64,000 bases of DNA from an uncultured Oceanospirillales bacterium. Lineage in GTDB: Bacteria > Pseudomonadota > Gammaproteobacteria > Xanthomonadales > SZUA-36. Below are positions 20,372 through 28,475 of this stretch, in pieces. The translations under genes and the position numbers were made by a program. Below the pieces are notes generated by a model. The model did no database searches, was not told the DNA's origin, and saw only the letters and a list, made by a program, of their open reading frames with translations. Within the stretch, counting starts at the first letter, position 1, and every line of letters begins with the position of its first letter. The stretch lies in contig CAJXKA010000004.1 of the NCBI GenBank assembly GCA_913055655.1, positions 62,001-126,000 on the forward strand, read 5' to 3'.

Positions 20372-23125
20372 ATGTTTACAAAGACATTCAATAAACGGGC
20401 ACTGCAACTTGCAACGGCATCCTACGTTGCCGTGATCAGCAGCGCCGCCCTGGCTCAGCCACAAACCGCACCGGATTCAGACGCTTCCGAAGATATCCTG
20501 GAAGAAGTCGTCGTCACCGGTTTCCGCCAGTCCCTTGAAGCGGCACTGGACCTGAAGCGTGATTCCGTCGGCGCCGTCGACGCGATTTTCGCCGAGGACA
20601 TCGCCGACTTCCCGGATTCCAACCTGGCCGAATCACTGCAGCGTATCCCCGGTGTCACCATTACCCGTGACTCCGGCGAAGGTCGTGAGATTTCCGTACG
20701 CGGCCTGTCGGGTGAGTTCACCCGCGTGCGCGTGAACGGCATCGAGTCCGTCGCCGCCACCGGCGGTGAAGGCGGCCCGAACCGCGGCCGTTCATTTGAC
20801 TTCAACGTGTTCGCCTCCGAGCTGTTTAACCAGCTGGTGGTGCACAAGACCGCGTCCGCCAACCTGGACGAAGGCTCCCTGGGCGCCGTGGTTGACCTGA
20901 ACACCGGTCGCCCGCTGCAGTACGAGGAAGGCACGACCTTCGTTGTCAGCGGCGAAGCGCAGTTCAACGAGCTGAGCGAAGACTGGGGCCCGCGCGCCGC
21001 CGCGCTGTGGTCACACAACGCCGGTGACTGGGGCCTGTCGTTCTCGGCCGCATACTCCGACAACACCACCGACGAACTCGGCCAGAACACGGTCCGCTGG
21101 GCGCAGGCGCAGTTTGCCAATGTCCAGGGCGTCGATTGCCCGGCCAACCCGACGGACGCCGGCTGTGCCGAAGTCGCCAACGCGTTCCACACGCGTATCC
21201 CGCGCTACGGCCTGATCCAGTACGACCGCGAACGCCTGGGCCTGACCGGCTCGCTGCAGTGGGCGCCTGGCGATGCCACCACCATCACCCTGGACGCGCT
21301 GTACTCGCAGTACGACGCGGCCCGCAGTGAAATCTGGGGCGAGGTGCTGATGCGCGGTAACGAGCGCTTCATGACCGTGACCGACTACGAGTACGACCCG
21401 TCCACGAACAACATTCCGTACATGACCATGGATAACGCCTGGGTCCGTATGGAGAACTTCGAGAAATCCTGGACCACCGACTTCCACCAGATCGGCCTGG
21501 ACATCGAGCACGCGTTCACCGATACCTTCAGCGCCAACCTGCTGGTCGGCACGTCGGAGTCCGAGCTCGATTTCGATCACGAAATCACGTTCATGTACGA
21601 CGACCGTGACTACAACGGTTTCGTCGTGGACTACCGTGACGACCAGTTCCCGACCATCGCATTCAACGGTCCGGACGTCACCGACGCCACCAACTTCCAG
21701 CTCACCGAGTTCCGCGACCGACCGAGCTACGTGAAGCACGGCTTCGATACGATCGCCGGCGATATCGTCTGGGACCTGGGCGACAACCTGTCAGTGGAAG
21801 CCGGCGTCAGCTGGAAAGAGTTCTCGTTCGACACCACCGGATACCGCCGCGACAACGCGGTCTGTGCTGCCGGACTGTACGAATGTGACACCGACGGCGA
21901 CGGCGTCGATGACCTGGTCGGCGTTCCCGCCACCCAGGACATGAGCGACCTCTACACGTTCAACGACACCATGGGCCCGGGCTCTACGCAGAGCTGGGTG
22001 GTGCCGAACCTGGACGCGTGGATCGACTACTTCGACTTGTTCAACCTGCCGCTGTCTGAAGACCAGGGCAACATCCGTGGCGTGACCGAAGAAAACCTGG
22101 GTGCATTCGTGCAACTGAACGGTGACTACGACATTGGCAACATGCGCCTGCGTTTCGACGTCGGTGTGCGCTACGTCGAAACCGACCAGTCATCGAACGG
22201 CTACAACTCGGGCGTGTTCGTCACGGTCGACCGGCCCAAGTATGACGACACCCTGCCGTCACTGAACGTGGCCCTGGACATCACGCCTGACCTGGTGTGG
22301 CGCTTCTCGGCCGCCGAGGTCATGACCCGTCCGGGACTGGGCAACCTGTCACCTGGCGGTAGCGTGGACCCGTTCAACTACCGGGTGAGCTACGACAATC
22401 CGTTCCTGGACCCGACCCGAGCGACGTCATATGACACCTCGCTCGAGTGGTACTTCGCGGAAGAGGCCGTGCTGTCCTTCGCGTACTTCTACAAGGACAT
22501 CGAGTCACGTCCGATCGGCAGTGAGACTGAAGGCACCTACGCTTCTACCGGCCTGCCGCTGTCGCTGCTGAACCCGACCTCACCGGCCGGCCAGTGCCCC
22601 GAGTGCCAGCCGTGGACCATCCGCTCCATCGACAACGGCCCTGGCGGCGAACTGGACGGCTTCGAAGTCGCGTTCCAGATGCCCTTCAGCGTCATGACCG
22701 AGGACGTGCCGTTCTTCAGCGACCTGGGTGTGATCGCCAACTACACCTACGTCGATTCGAGCGTGGACTACACATTCGGCGACGAGATCATCACGGAGCG
22801 CCTGTTCGGCCTGTCGAACGACTCGTGGAACGCCACGCTGTACTACGAGCGTGACGCATTCAACGCCCGTGTGTCAGCGTCCTACCGTGACGAGTACCTG
22901 ACCGGCACCTCTGGCAACAGCAACCGCTTCGAAGGTTACGCGGCCACCACCTACGTCGATTTCTCGGCGGGTTGGGACATGACCGAAAACCTGACGATCC
23001 TGCTGGAAGCCCAGAACCTGACGGACGAGTACCAGGATCGCTGGACCGACATCGACGCACGCCGTCGTTACGAGTACGACCACACCGGCCGCATCTACAA
23101 GATGGGCCTGCGCTACCAGTTCTGA
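20372..23125 (+). CDS. TonB-dependent outer-membrane receptor
   Basis: A 917-residue outer-membrane active transporter energised by TonB-ExbB-ExbD. A Sec signal peptide ends at ALA near residue 28. A TonB-box-like segment (EEVVVTGFRQSL) is followed by the plug domain (AIFAEDIADFPDSNLAESLQ, then IPGVTITRD and REISVRGL) and a barrel ending in the aromatic terminus MGLRYQF. The plug pattern is that of the Xanthomonas/Caulobacter receptor group, many of which import plant or algal oligosaccharides. It is followed by glycan-active genes and preceded by operator-like sites, so a saccharide ligand is likely. The exact ligand is not visible. Confidence 0.93.
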   Translation: MFTKTFNKRALQLATASYVAVISSAALAQPQTAPDSDASEDILEEVVVTGFRQSLEAALDLKRDSVGAVDAIFAEDIADFPDSNLAESLQRIPGVTITRDSGEGREISVRGLSGEFTRVRVNGIESVAATGGEGGPNRGRSFDFNVFASELFNQLVVHKTASANLDEGSLGAVVDLNTGRPLQYEEGTTFVVSGEAQFNELSEDWGPRAAALWSHNAGDWGLSFSAAYSDNTTDELGQNTVRWAQAQFANVQGVDCPANPTDAGCAEVANAFHTRIPRYGLIQYDRERLGLTGSLQWAPGDATTITLDALYSQYDAARSEIWGEVLMRGNERFMTVTDYEYDPSTNNIPYMTMDNAWVRMENFEKSWTTDFHQIGLDIEHAFTDTFSANLLVGTSESELDFDHEITFMYDDRDYNGFVVDYRDDQFPTIAFNGPDVTDATNFQLTEFRDRPSYVKHGFDTIAGDIVWDLGDNLSVEAGVSWKEFSFDTTGYRRDNAVCAAGLYECDTDGDGVDDLVGVPATQDMSDLYTFNDTMGPGSTQSWVVPNLDAWIDYFDLFNLPLSEDQGNIRGVTEENLGAFVQLNGDYDIGNMRLRFDVGVRYVETDQSSNGYNSGVFVTVDRPKYDDTLPSLNVALDITPDLVWRFSAAEVMTRPGLGNLSPGGSVDPFNYRVSYDNPFLDPTRATSYDTSLEWYFAEEAVLSFAYFYKDIESRPIGSETEGTYASTGLPLSLLNPTSPAGQCPECQPWTIRSIDNGPGGELDGFEVAFQMPFSVMTEDVPFFSDLGVIANYTYVDSSVDYTFGDEIITERLFGLSNDSWNATLYYERDAFNARVSASYRDEYLTGTSGNSNRFEGYAATTYVDFSAGWDMTENLTILLEAQNLTDEYQDRWTDIDARRRYEYDHTGRIYKMGLRYQF

Positions 23126-23153
23126 TATTGGCTGCGCAATCTGCAAGACCAGG

Positions 23154-23182
23154 AATCCCCGCTTCGGCGGGGATTCTTTTTT
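23154..23182 (+). terminator. intrinsic terminator after the TonB receptor
   Basis: A 9-bp GC-rich stem closed by a TTCG tetraloop (AATCCCCGC-TTCG-GCGGGGATT), then a T run. It sits 28 bases after the receptor stop and 31 bases before the GH43 start, so it probably makes receptor mRNA more abundant than the hydrolase mRNA instead of separating the genes fully. Confidence 0.88.
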
Positions 23183-23213
23183 CTGCTAAACGTTTGACTG
23201 GAGACCCCCGATC

Positions 23214-24845
23214 ATGAAATTCCGCCGCCGTTCGCTGCTTTCCACACTGCCCGCCATCCCGCTGCTGGGCGCGTCATCCGGCCGTGCGCTCGCCGACGTG
23301 GCGGTTCCGAACACCGGCGACTGCGTCGCCCCGGGCGACTGGACCCACCTGGAATGGGGACGCGGCATCGAGGGCCAGCGCAAGGCCGACCTCGGCAACG
23401 GCACCTTCCTGAACCCCATCGTGCCGGGCGACCACCCCGACCCGTCCATCATCAAGGACGGCGACGATTACTACATGACATTCTCGTCGTTCGACGCCTA
23501 CCCCGGCCTGGTCATCTGGCACTCGAAGGACCTGGTGAACTGGCAGCCGGTGACCGCGGCCCTGACCAAGCCCATCGGCGCAGTCTGGGCGCCGGAACTG
23601 TGCAAGCACGACGGGCGCTATTACATGTACATTCCCGCGCGCTTTCCGGACTACCGCTCCAACTACGTGATCTGGGCTGACAACATCGAGGGCCCGTGGA
23701 GCGACCCAATCGACCTGGAACTGCCGGACCATATTGATCCGGGCCATATCGTCGACACCAACGGCGACCGCTACCTGTGCCTGTCCGGCGGCGACATCGT
23801 GCCGCTGACCCCGGACGGCCTGAAGACCGCCGGCCCGGTCCGGCATGTCTACGACCCCTGGCGTTACCCCGAAGACTGGGTGGTCGAGAGCTTCTCGCCG
23901 GAAGGCCCGAAGATGCTCCGCCGCGGCGACTATTTCTACATGATCACCGCCGTCGGCGGCACCGCCGGCCCGCCAACCGGCCACATGGTGATCGTGGCGC
24001 GCTCGAAATCGCTGGATGGCCCCTGGGAAGACGCGCCCAACAACCCTATCGTCCGCACCGAGGACCGCAACGAAAAATGGTGGTCACGCGGCCACGCGAC
24101 CGCCGTGGAAGGCCCTGACGGCGACTGGTGGATGGTCTATCACGGCTACGAAAACAGTTACTGGACGCTGGGCCGCCAGTGCCTGCTGGCCCCGATCACC
24201 TGGACCGAGGACGGCTGGATCGAGGCCGGTGGCGGCGACCTGTCGAAGCCGATCCCGATGCCGAAAGGCGGCGAAGCCGTCCCTCACGGCGCGGCGCTCT
24301 CCGACGATTTCTCGACCAACAAGTTCGGTACCCAGTGGGGCTTCTACGATCCGGACGACGACGAGATGGACCGTGTGCGCTACGAGGATGACGCGCTGGT
24401 GGTCAAGGGCAAGGGTACGACGCCTTCCGACGCATCACCGCTGACGTTCATCTGCGGTGACCTGGCGTACCAGGTGGAAGTGGAATGCGAAATCGTCGGT
24501 GACGCCGAGGCCGGCATCCTGCTGTTCTACAACCGCCGCCTGTACGTCGGCCTGAGCTACCACAAGGACGGCTTCGTCATGCAGCGCATGGGGCTGCAGC
24601 GCCGCGCCGGCGCGCCGGACGACCTGGGCCGCAAGCTGCACCTGCGAATCACCAACGACCGCAACATCGTCACCATCCACCACAGCCCCGACGGCAAGGA
24701 ATGGACCAAGTTCGGCGTACAGATGGAGGTTTCCGGCTACCACCACAACACCGCCTATGACTTCCTGAGCCTGCGACCCGGACTGCTGGCGGCGGGTGAC
24801 GGCGAGGTGAAGTTCCGGAACCTGCGCTACCGCGCTTTGCCGTAG
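23214..24845 (+). CDS. glycoside hydrolase family 43 with C-terminal beta-sandwich
   Basis: A secreted hydrolase of 543 residues. The N-terminus carries a Tat-like signal (FRRRSLLSTLP) ending at ALA near residue 27. The five-bladed GH43 propeller shows the general-base aspartate in HPDPSI (Asp76), the modulator aspartate in HIDPGHIVD and the general-acid glutamate in SPEGPKML. The last ~190 residues look like the concanavalin-type sandwich found behind many GH43 xylosidases and arabinofuranosidases. Activity is therefore most likely beta-xylosidase or alpha-L-arabinofuranosidase on arabinoxylan or arabinan side chains; the choice is inference. Export by Tat fits the presence of tatABC at 52 kb. 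Confidence 0.85.
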   Translation: MKFRRRSLLSTLPAIPLLGASSGRALADVAVPNTGDCVAPGDWTHLEWGRGIEGQRKADLGNGTFLNPIVPGDHPDPSIIKDGDDYYMTFSSFDAYPGLVIWHSKDLVNWQPVTAALTKPIGAVWAPELCKHDGRYYMYIPARFPDYRSNYVIWADNIEGPWSDPIDLELPDHIDPGHIVDTNGDRYLCLSGGDIVPLTPDGLKTAGPVRHVYDPWRYPEDWVVESFSPEGPKMLRRGDYFYMITAVGGTAGPPTGHMVIVARSKSLDGPWEDAPNNPIVRTEDRNEKWWSRGHATAVEGPDGDWWMVYHGYENSYWTLGRQCLLAPITWTEDGWIEAGGGDLSKPIPMPKGGEAVPHGAALSDDFSTNKFGTQWGFYDPDDDEMDRVRYEDDALVVKGKGTTPSDASPLTFICGDLAYQVEVECEIVGDAEAGILLFYNRRLYVGLSYHKDGFVMQRMGLQRRAGAPDDLGRKLHLRITNDRNIVTIHHSPDGKEWTKFGVQMEVSGYHHNTAYDFLSLRPGLLAAGDGEVKFRNLRYRALP

Positions 24846-24861
24846 CGCTTGTCGCAATCGC

Positions 24862-24969
24862 GGTAGTGGGGGTACTGCGGGTCAGGACACGCTCAAGTCC
24901 GTCCCTGGAACGCTCATCCGCGGCCATCCTTGGCCGCGGAAGGTCCTGACCCGCAGCACCCCCACCACC
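24862..24969. repeat. structured palindromic element, copy 1
   Basis: Outer arms 24862-24888 and 24943-24969 are complementary with two mismatches. Inside lies a second hairpin of 9 bp (24918-24939) and a single-stranded-type spacer. Read on the minus strand, the spacer is GATGAGCGTTCCAGGGACGG followed by ACTTGAGCGTGTCC, which matches copy 2 at 40939-41044 in 31 of 34 positions even though the arms differ. It sits between convergent genes. Confidence 0.8.
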
Positions 24970-25010
24970 GCTCACCCAACCGCGCCACCGGCTGGTGGCG
25001 TGTTTTCCCA

Positions 25011-25059
25011 CTCACCACTCACCACTCACTACTCACTGCTTACTGCTTACTGCTCACCC
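25011..25059. repeat. seven tandem heptamers
   Basis: Seven uninterrupted 7-base units: CTCACCA twice, CTCACTA, CTCACTG, CTTACTG twice and CTCACCC. The complement gives GGTGAG or AGTGAG cores like the array at 57520. It ends one base before the stop codon of the minus-strand esterase gene. Confidence 0.8.
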
Positions 25060-25060
25060 G

Positions 25061-26683
25061 TCACATGGTGCCACGCTGAATGAAGGGCACCTTCGAGTAA
25101 AGCTTCCGCTCACCACCACGAGGGTCATTGGCCATCTGGCTGGGATCGTCGAACAGCATGGTTTCGCGTTTTGGGAGGGTGTACTGGTCCCAGGTGGGGA
25201 TGCCGTCGAAGTTCGGGTTGCCGGTGCGGGCGAAGGCGAGCAGCGCGCCGCTCATGCGCTCGGCCATGCGGCGGGCGTCTTCGGCATCGCCACTGGGTGA
25301 GTCTTCGACGGCGGTGTTGTCGAACACCAGCGGGATGTCGAGCGTGTGGAAGGCGCGCCGGCGGCCATTGTCGATGGGTGAGCCCCAGTCCAGCTGGTAC
25401 ACCCAGGTCGGCGCGCCCTGTGCCGCGCGAACCTGCGCTTCTTCCACGGCGCCGCGCCAGGAGCGACCGGCGGTGGTGGCGGCAAAAAAGACTTCCGAGG
25501 GGGTATAGCCCGGATACATCTCACGGTAGGCGGCAATGACCTTGTCCACCGGGATGTCGACATACTGGGCCTTCTCGATCTTGTCCGGCAGGTCGTCCCA
25601 GCGCAGATTGAAGTTTTCCTCGCTGGCCAGGAAGGCGCGAGTTTCGTCCTTCGTGTTGCCGATGACCATGGGAATGTCTTTCGACTGCGGCGGCGCGTCG
25701 GGCCAGAACGGGTGGCGGGGCAGCGCGTCGCCATCAAGCACCGGACAGAAGTGAATGCTGCGATCCTCCACGCGGGAAAAGTCCTTGACCTTCGCGGCCT
25801 CGAGCAGCGCCCCCGGCGTCATCGCCAGCAGGCCGTCAACGTCGCCCGGGGCCACGCCGGCGGCCTCGCAGAACAGCTCGGCCCGCTGGGTGGCAGCGCG
25901 GGGACCCGCGGCCGTGACCTGCTGGCCACTCATGGTCCAGGCCCGGTGGAACAGGCCCTTGGCCGCGGGCATCGCCATCAACGTGGCAATCTTGGCACCG
26001 CCGCCGGACTGGCCGAAGACCGTGACGTTCTCCGGGTCGCCGCCAAACTCCTCGGCGTGATCGCGCACCCATTTCAGCGCCTCGACCAGGTCGAGCTGGC
26101 CGACGTTGCCTGAATCCGCGTAGGCGGGCCCGGCCAGGTTTTCCAGGTACAGATAACCAAACAGGTTCAGGCGGTGGTTGACCGTGACGACGACCACGTC
26201 ACCCTTCGTGCACAGGTTCACACCGTCATACAACGGGTGGCTGCCCGAACCGTTGTTGTAGCCGCCGCCGTGGATGTAGAACAGCACCGGCCGCTTGCCG
26301 CCATCGCGCAACGCCGGGGTGGTGACATTCAGGAACAGGCACTCTTCGCTGGTCGGTTCGGCGTCGTCACGCTGCGGCGTGGCCGCGCCGAACTCGAGCG
26401 CGTCGCGAACCCCCTCCCAGCCAGCCTCGCGAGGCGCCGGACGGAAGCGGTACGGCGCCGTGTCAGCACCGTACGGGATGCCGCGGAAGACGTTCATGCC
26501 GCGGTCGGTAAAACCGCGGACCTGGCCGCTGCGGGTGGTCGCCAGCGGCGCCGATTCATCACGGCTGGCCGCGGCCGTCCACGCCGGCACCAGCAGGGCG
26601 CTGCCCACCAGTGCGCCATCGCGAATGAATGCGCGCCGTGTGCGACCGGGGATACCGGTGTCATTCTTGTTAGAATCCGACAT
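25061..26683 (-). CDS. type-B carboxylesterase, Tat-exported
   Basis: An alpha/beta hydrolase of the carboxylesterase/cholinesterase family, 540 residues. The N-terminus has a twin-arginine signal (GRTRRAFIRDGALVG) followed by a hydrophobic stretch ending near AAAS. The nucleophile elbow is GQSGGGAKIA, and the oxyanion-hole segment is FYIHGGGYNNGS. In this locus it may remove acyl groups from the glycan handled by the GH43 enzyme. It is divergent from the sialidase-like gene, and an operator-like site lies inside its first codons. Confidence 0.88.
   Translation of the reverse strand: MSDSNKNDTGIPGRTRRAFIRDGALVGSALLVPAWTAAASRDESAPLATTRSGQVRGFTDRGMNVFRGIPYGADTAPYRFRPAPREAGWEGVRDALEFGAATPQRDDAEPTSEECLFLNVTTPALRDGGKRPVLFYIHGGGYNNGSGSHPLYDGVNLCTKGDVVVVTVNHRLNLFGYLYLENLAGPAYADSGNVGQLDLVEALKWVRDHAEEFGGDPENVTVFGQSGGGAKIATLMAMPAAKGLFHRAWTMSGQQVTAAGPRAATQRAELFCEAAGVAPGDVDGLLAMTPGALLEAAKVKDFSRVEDRSIHFCPVLDGDALPRHPFWPDAPPQSKDIPMVIGNTKDETRAFLASEENFNLRWDDLPDKIEKAQYVDIPVDKVIAAYREMYPGYTPSEVFFAATTAGRSWRGAVEEAQVRAAQGAPTWVYQLDWGSPIDNGRRRAFHTLDIPLVFDNTAVEDSPSGDAEDARRMAERMSGALLAFARTGNPNFDGIPTWDQYTLPKRETMLFDDPSQMANDPRGGERKLYSKVPFIQRGTM
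26651..26665. promoter_or_regulatory. operator-like site 3 (GATACCGGTGTCATT)
   Basis: The same 15-base sequence as site 2, here inside codons 7-11 of the esterase and 56-70 bases upstream of the divergent sialidase-like start. The position suits joint control of both genes. Because it is coding, part of the match could be chance, but 15 identical bases shared with a neighbouring regulatory region is unlikely by chance. Confidence 0.5.
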
Positions 26684-26720
26684 GGGTTTTGAGCCTCCCG
26701 AAATTAGTCGATGGATACCA

Positions 26721-27947
26721 ATGGATTCTAAACGCTACGCCTCACCTACCGCACGTTCACGCCTGGCCCTCATCGGCCTGGCACTCAGCGCCCTGCTCGC
26801 CCCGGCCGGATTCGTGAACGCGGACAGCTCAAATGAACCGTTGCTGACCGTCGCGGAGGGAATACTGGACCAGGACAAATCGTTTGACCTTGGGCTGGTG
26901 ACCGCCCCCGGCACCGAGACCATCACGATATTCCGCCCCGGCCCCGACGACGACCGGTTCGCACATGGCGTGGTGCTGATTCCGTACAAGGGGCGGCTCT
27001 ACGCCCAGTGGCAGTCCTCGGTTCGTGACGAAGACGGCCCCGATACCCGGGTCGTCTATGCCATCAGTGACGATGGCCAACACTGGAGCGCACCCCGCCA
27101 GTTGGCCGCCACGCTGGATGCCGGTATCCGCACCAGCGGCGGCTGGTGGACCGACGGTGAAACGCTGGTCGCCTATATCAATGAGTGGGCCGACCCCGGC
27201 GACGGCCCGGTCCAGGGCGTGACTGTCTACACCACCAGTGAAGATGGCGAGACCTGGAGCGACCTTGCGCCGGTCACGGACCACGATGGCGACCCGGTCA
27301 TGGGCGTTTTCGAGCAGGATCCGCGCGCCCTCCCCTCCGGCCGGATCATCAGCGCGTTCCACGAGCAGCCCGGTCTGCTGGTGGCCCCGTGGTACACGGA
27401 TGACCCGCTGGGAGTGAGCGGCTGGACGCGCGGCCGGATGGACCGCCTGCCGCACGATGACGACACCATCAGCCGCGAGATCGAGCCCAGCTGGTTCCAG
27501 CGCCCGGACGGCACCGTGGTGATGATTTTCCGCGACCAGGCCGGTACGTTTCGCAAGCTGGCCGCCATCAGCCGTGACGAAGGCGAAACCTGGACCACGC
27601 CCGAACTGACCGGGGTGCCCGACTCACGGACCAAGCAAAGTGCCGGAAACCTGCCGGACGGAACCGTGTTCCTGGCCGGCAACCCTGTCAACAACAAGGC
27701 GCGTTTTCCGCTGGCGCTGTTATTGAGTGCCGACGGCGTCGAATTTGATCACGCCTGGCTGCTGCGCGCCGGTGGCGACGACCTGCAGCCACTGCGCTAC
27801 GAGGGCAAGTACAAGCGGCCCAGTTACAGCTACCCCAAGAGCGTGGTCTGGTATGACTGGCTGTATATCGCCTACGCCACCAACAAGGAAGACGTGGAAT
27901 TGACGCGCGTGCCGGTCGCGTCAATCAGCTTGCGCAACCAGCCTTAG
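26721..27947 (+). CDS. secreted sialidase-like (Asp-box) six-bladed propeller protein
   Basis: A 408-residue exported protein. The signal peptide runs to FVNA near residue 34. Three Asp-box motifs are visible (SDDGQHWS, SEDGETWS, SRDEGETWT), as is a conserved ending YSYPKSVVWYDWLYIAYATN found in sialidase-superfamily proteins of glycan-use loci. True sialidase activity is not established: the superfamily includes hydrolases acting on rhamnose- or uronate-containing glycans. The start is set at the ATG at 26721, because the open frame upstream is antisense to the esterase. Its last 27 bases overlap the end of the convergent gene. Confidence 0.75.
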   Translation: MDSKRYASPTARSRLALIGLALSALLAPAGFVNADSSNEPLLTVAEGILDQDKSFDLGLVTAPGTETITIFRPGPDDDRFAHGVVLIPYKGRLYAQWQSSVRDEDGPDTRVVYAISDDGQHWSAPRQLAATLDAGIRTSGGWWTDGETLVAYINEWADPGDGPVQGVTVYTTSEDGETWSDLAPVTDHDGDPVMGVFEQDPRALPSGRIISAFHEQPGLLVAPWYTDDPLGVSGWTRGRMDRLPHDDDTISREIEPSWFQRPDGTVVMIFRDQAGTFRKLAAISRDEGETWTTPELTGVPDSRTKQSAGNLPDGTVFLAGNPVNNKARFPLALLLSADGVEFDHAWLLRAGGDDLQPLRYEGKYKRPSYSYPKSVVWYDWLYIAYATNKEDVELTRVPVASISLRNQP

Positions 27948-28358
27948 CATCAGGCGAAACACGGAGCTTTCGCCCATGAACCCGGGCGATTCCATGACGC
28001 CCACGGACACCTCGACATCGCGGGTGATGGGCAGCTCGCCCTCGCGCGGGCAGTGAAGCGGTACATCCAGCTCGGTGCTGCCGTGGTCGTTCACGAACAG
28101 GTCGACCTCGGTGGCGTCCAGGTGCAGGCGCACCAGTACGTCATCGCCAATCACCCCGGTGTTCAGAATCACCGGCTCCGGCGGGCCCGGCGGGGTTTGC
28201 GTACACCCCGAGGAAAGCTTGTGCTTGGGCACGTGGATCATGCCCTCGTCGGCCAGTGCGCCGTGAAAAACCTTGGCCTGGAGATCGTAACGCCAATCGT
28301 CGCCGATTGGCCCGTCCTGTCGCTCGCTGAGCAGCGACATGATAATTCTGCCGTTCAT
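27921..28358 (-). CDS. hypothetical protein, 145 residues
   Basis: I do not recognise this protein. It begins MNGRIIMSLLSERQ, has no signal peptide or membrane segment, and contains alternating hydrophobic stretches (VLVRLHLDATEVDLFV) suggesting a beta-rich fold. The ATG at 28358 has GGGAGAGG directly upstream; an in-frame start at 28394 is less likely. The 3' end overlaps the convergent sialidase-like gene by 27 bases. Confidence 0.6.
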   Translation of the reverse strand: MNGRIIMSLLSERQDGPIGDDWRYDLQAKVFHGALADEGMIHVPKHKLSSGCTQTPPGPPEPVILNTGVIGDDVLVRLHLDATEVDLFVNDHGSTELDVPLHCPREGELPITRDVEVSVGVMESPGFMGESSVFRLMLRLVAQAD

Positions 28359-28431
28359 CACCTCTCCCGTGACAGCTTGCTCGCGGGCCGGCATGACCCG
28401 CGTTCTTTAACACTATCACCGGGTTAGACGC

Positions 28432-28463
28432 ACCCCGCCCCCCGAAAGTCACAGGGGCGGGGT
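28432..28463. terminator. GC-rich hairpin downstream of the M1 peptidase gene
   Basis: A perfect 10-bp stem (ACCCCGCCCC with GGGGCGGGGT) around a 12-base loop, 12 bases past the minus-strand peptidase stop codon. No T run follows, so termination is only suggested by position. Confidence 0.45.
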
Positions 28464-28475
28464 CGTTCGAACGTG

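Noticed and set aside
25011..25059. CRISPR-like array
   Set aside because: Units are only seven bases, directly adjacent, with no spacers and no cas genes in the window.
26295..26720. Upstream extension of the sialidase-like gene to an earlier start
   Set aside because: The extra 142 codons lie antisense to the esterase, look non-coding, and would bury the signal peptide.
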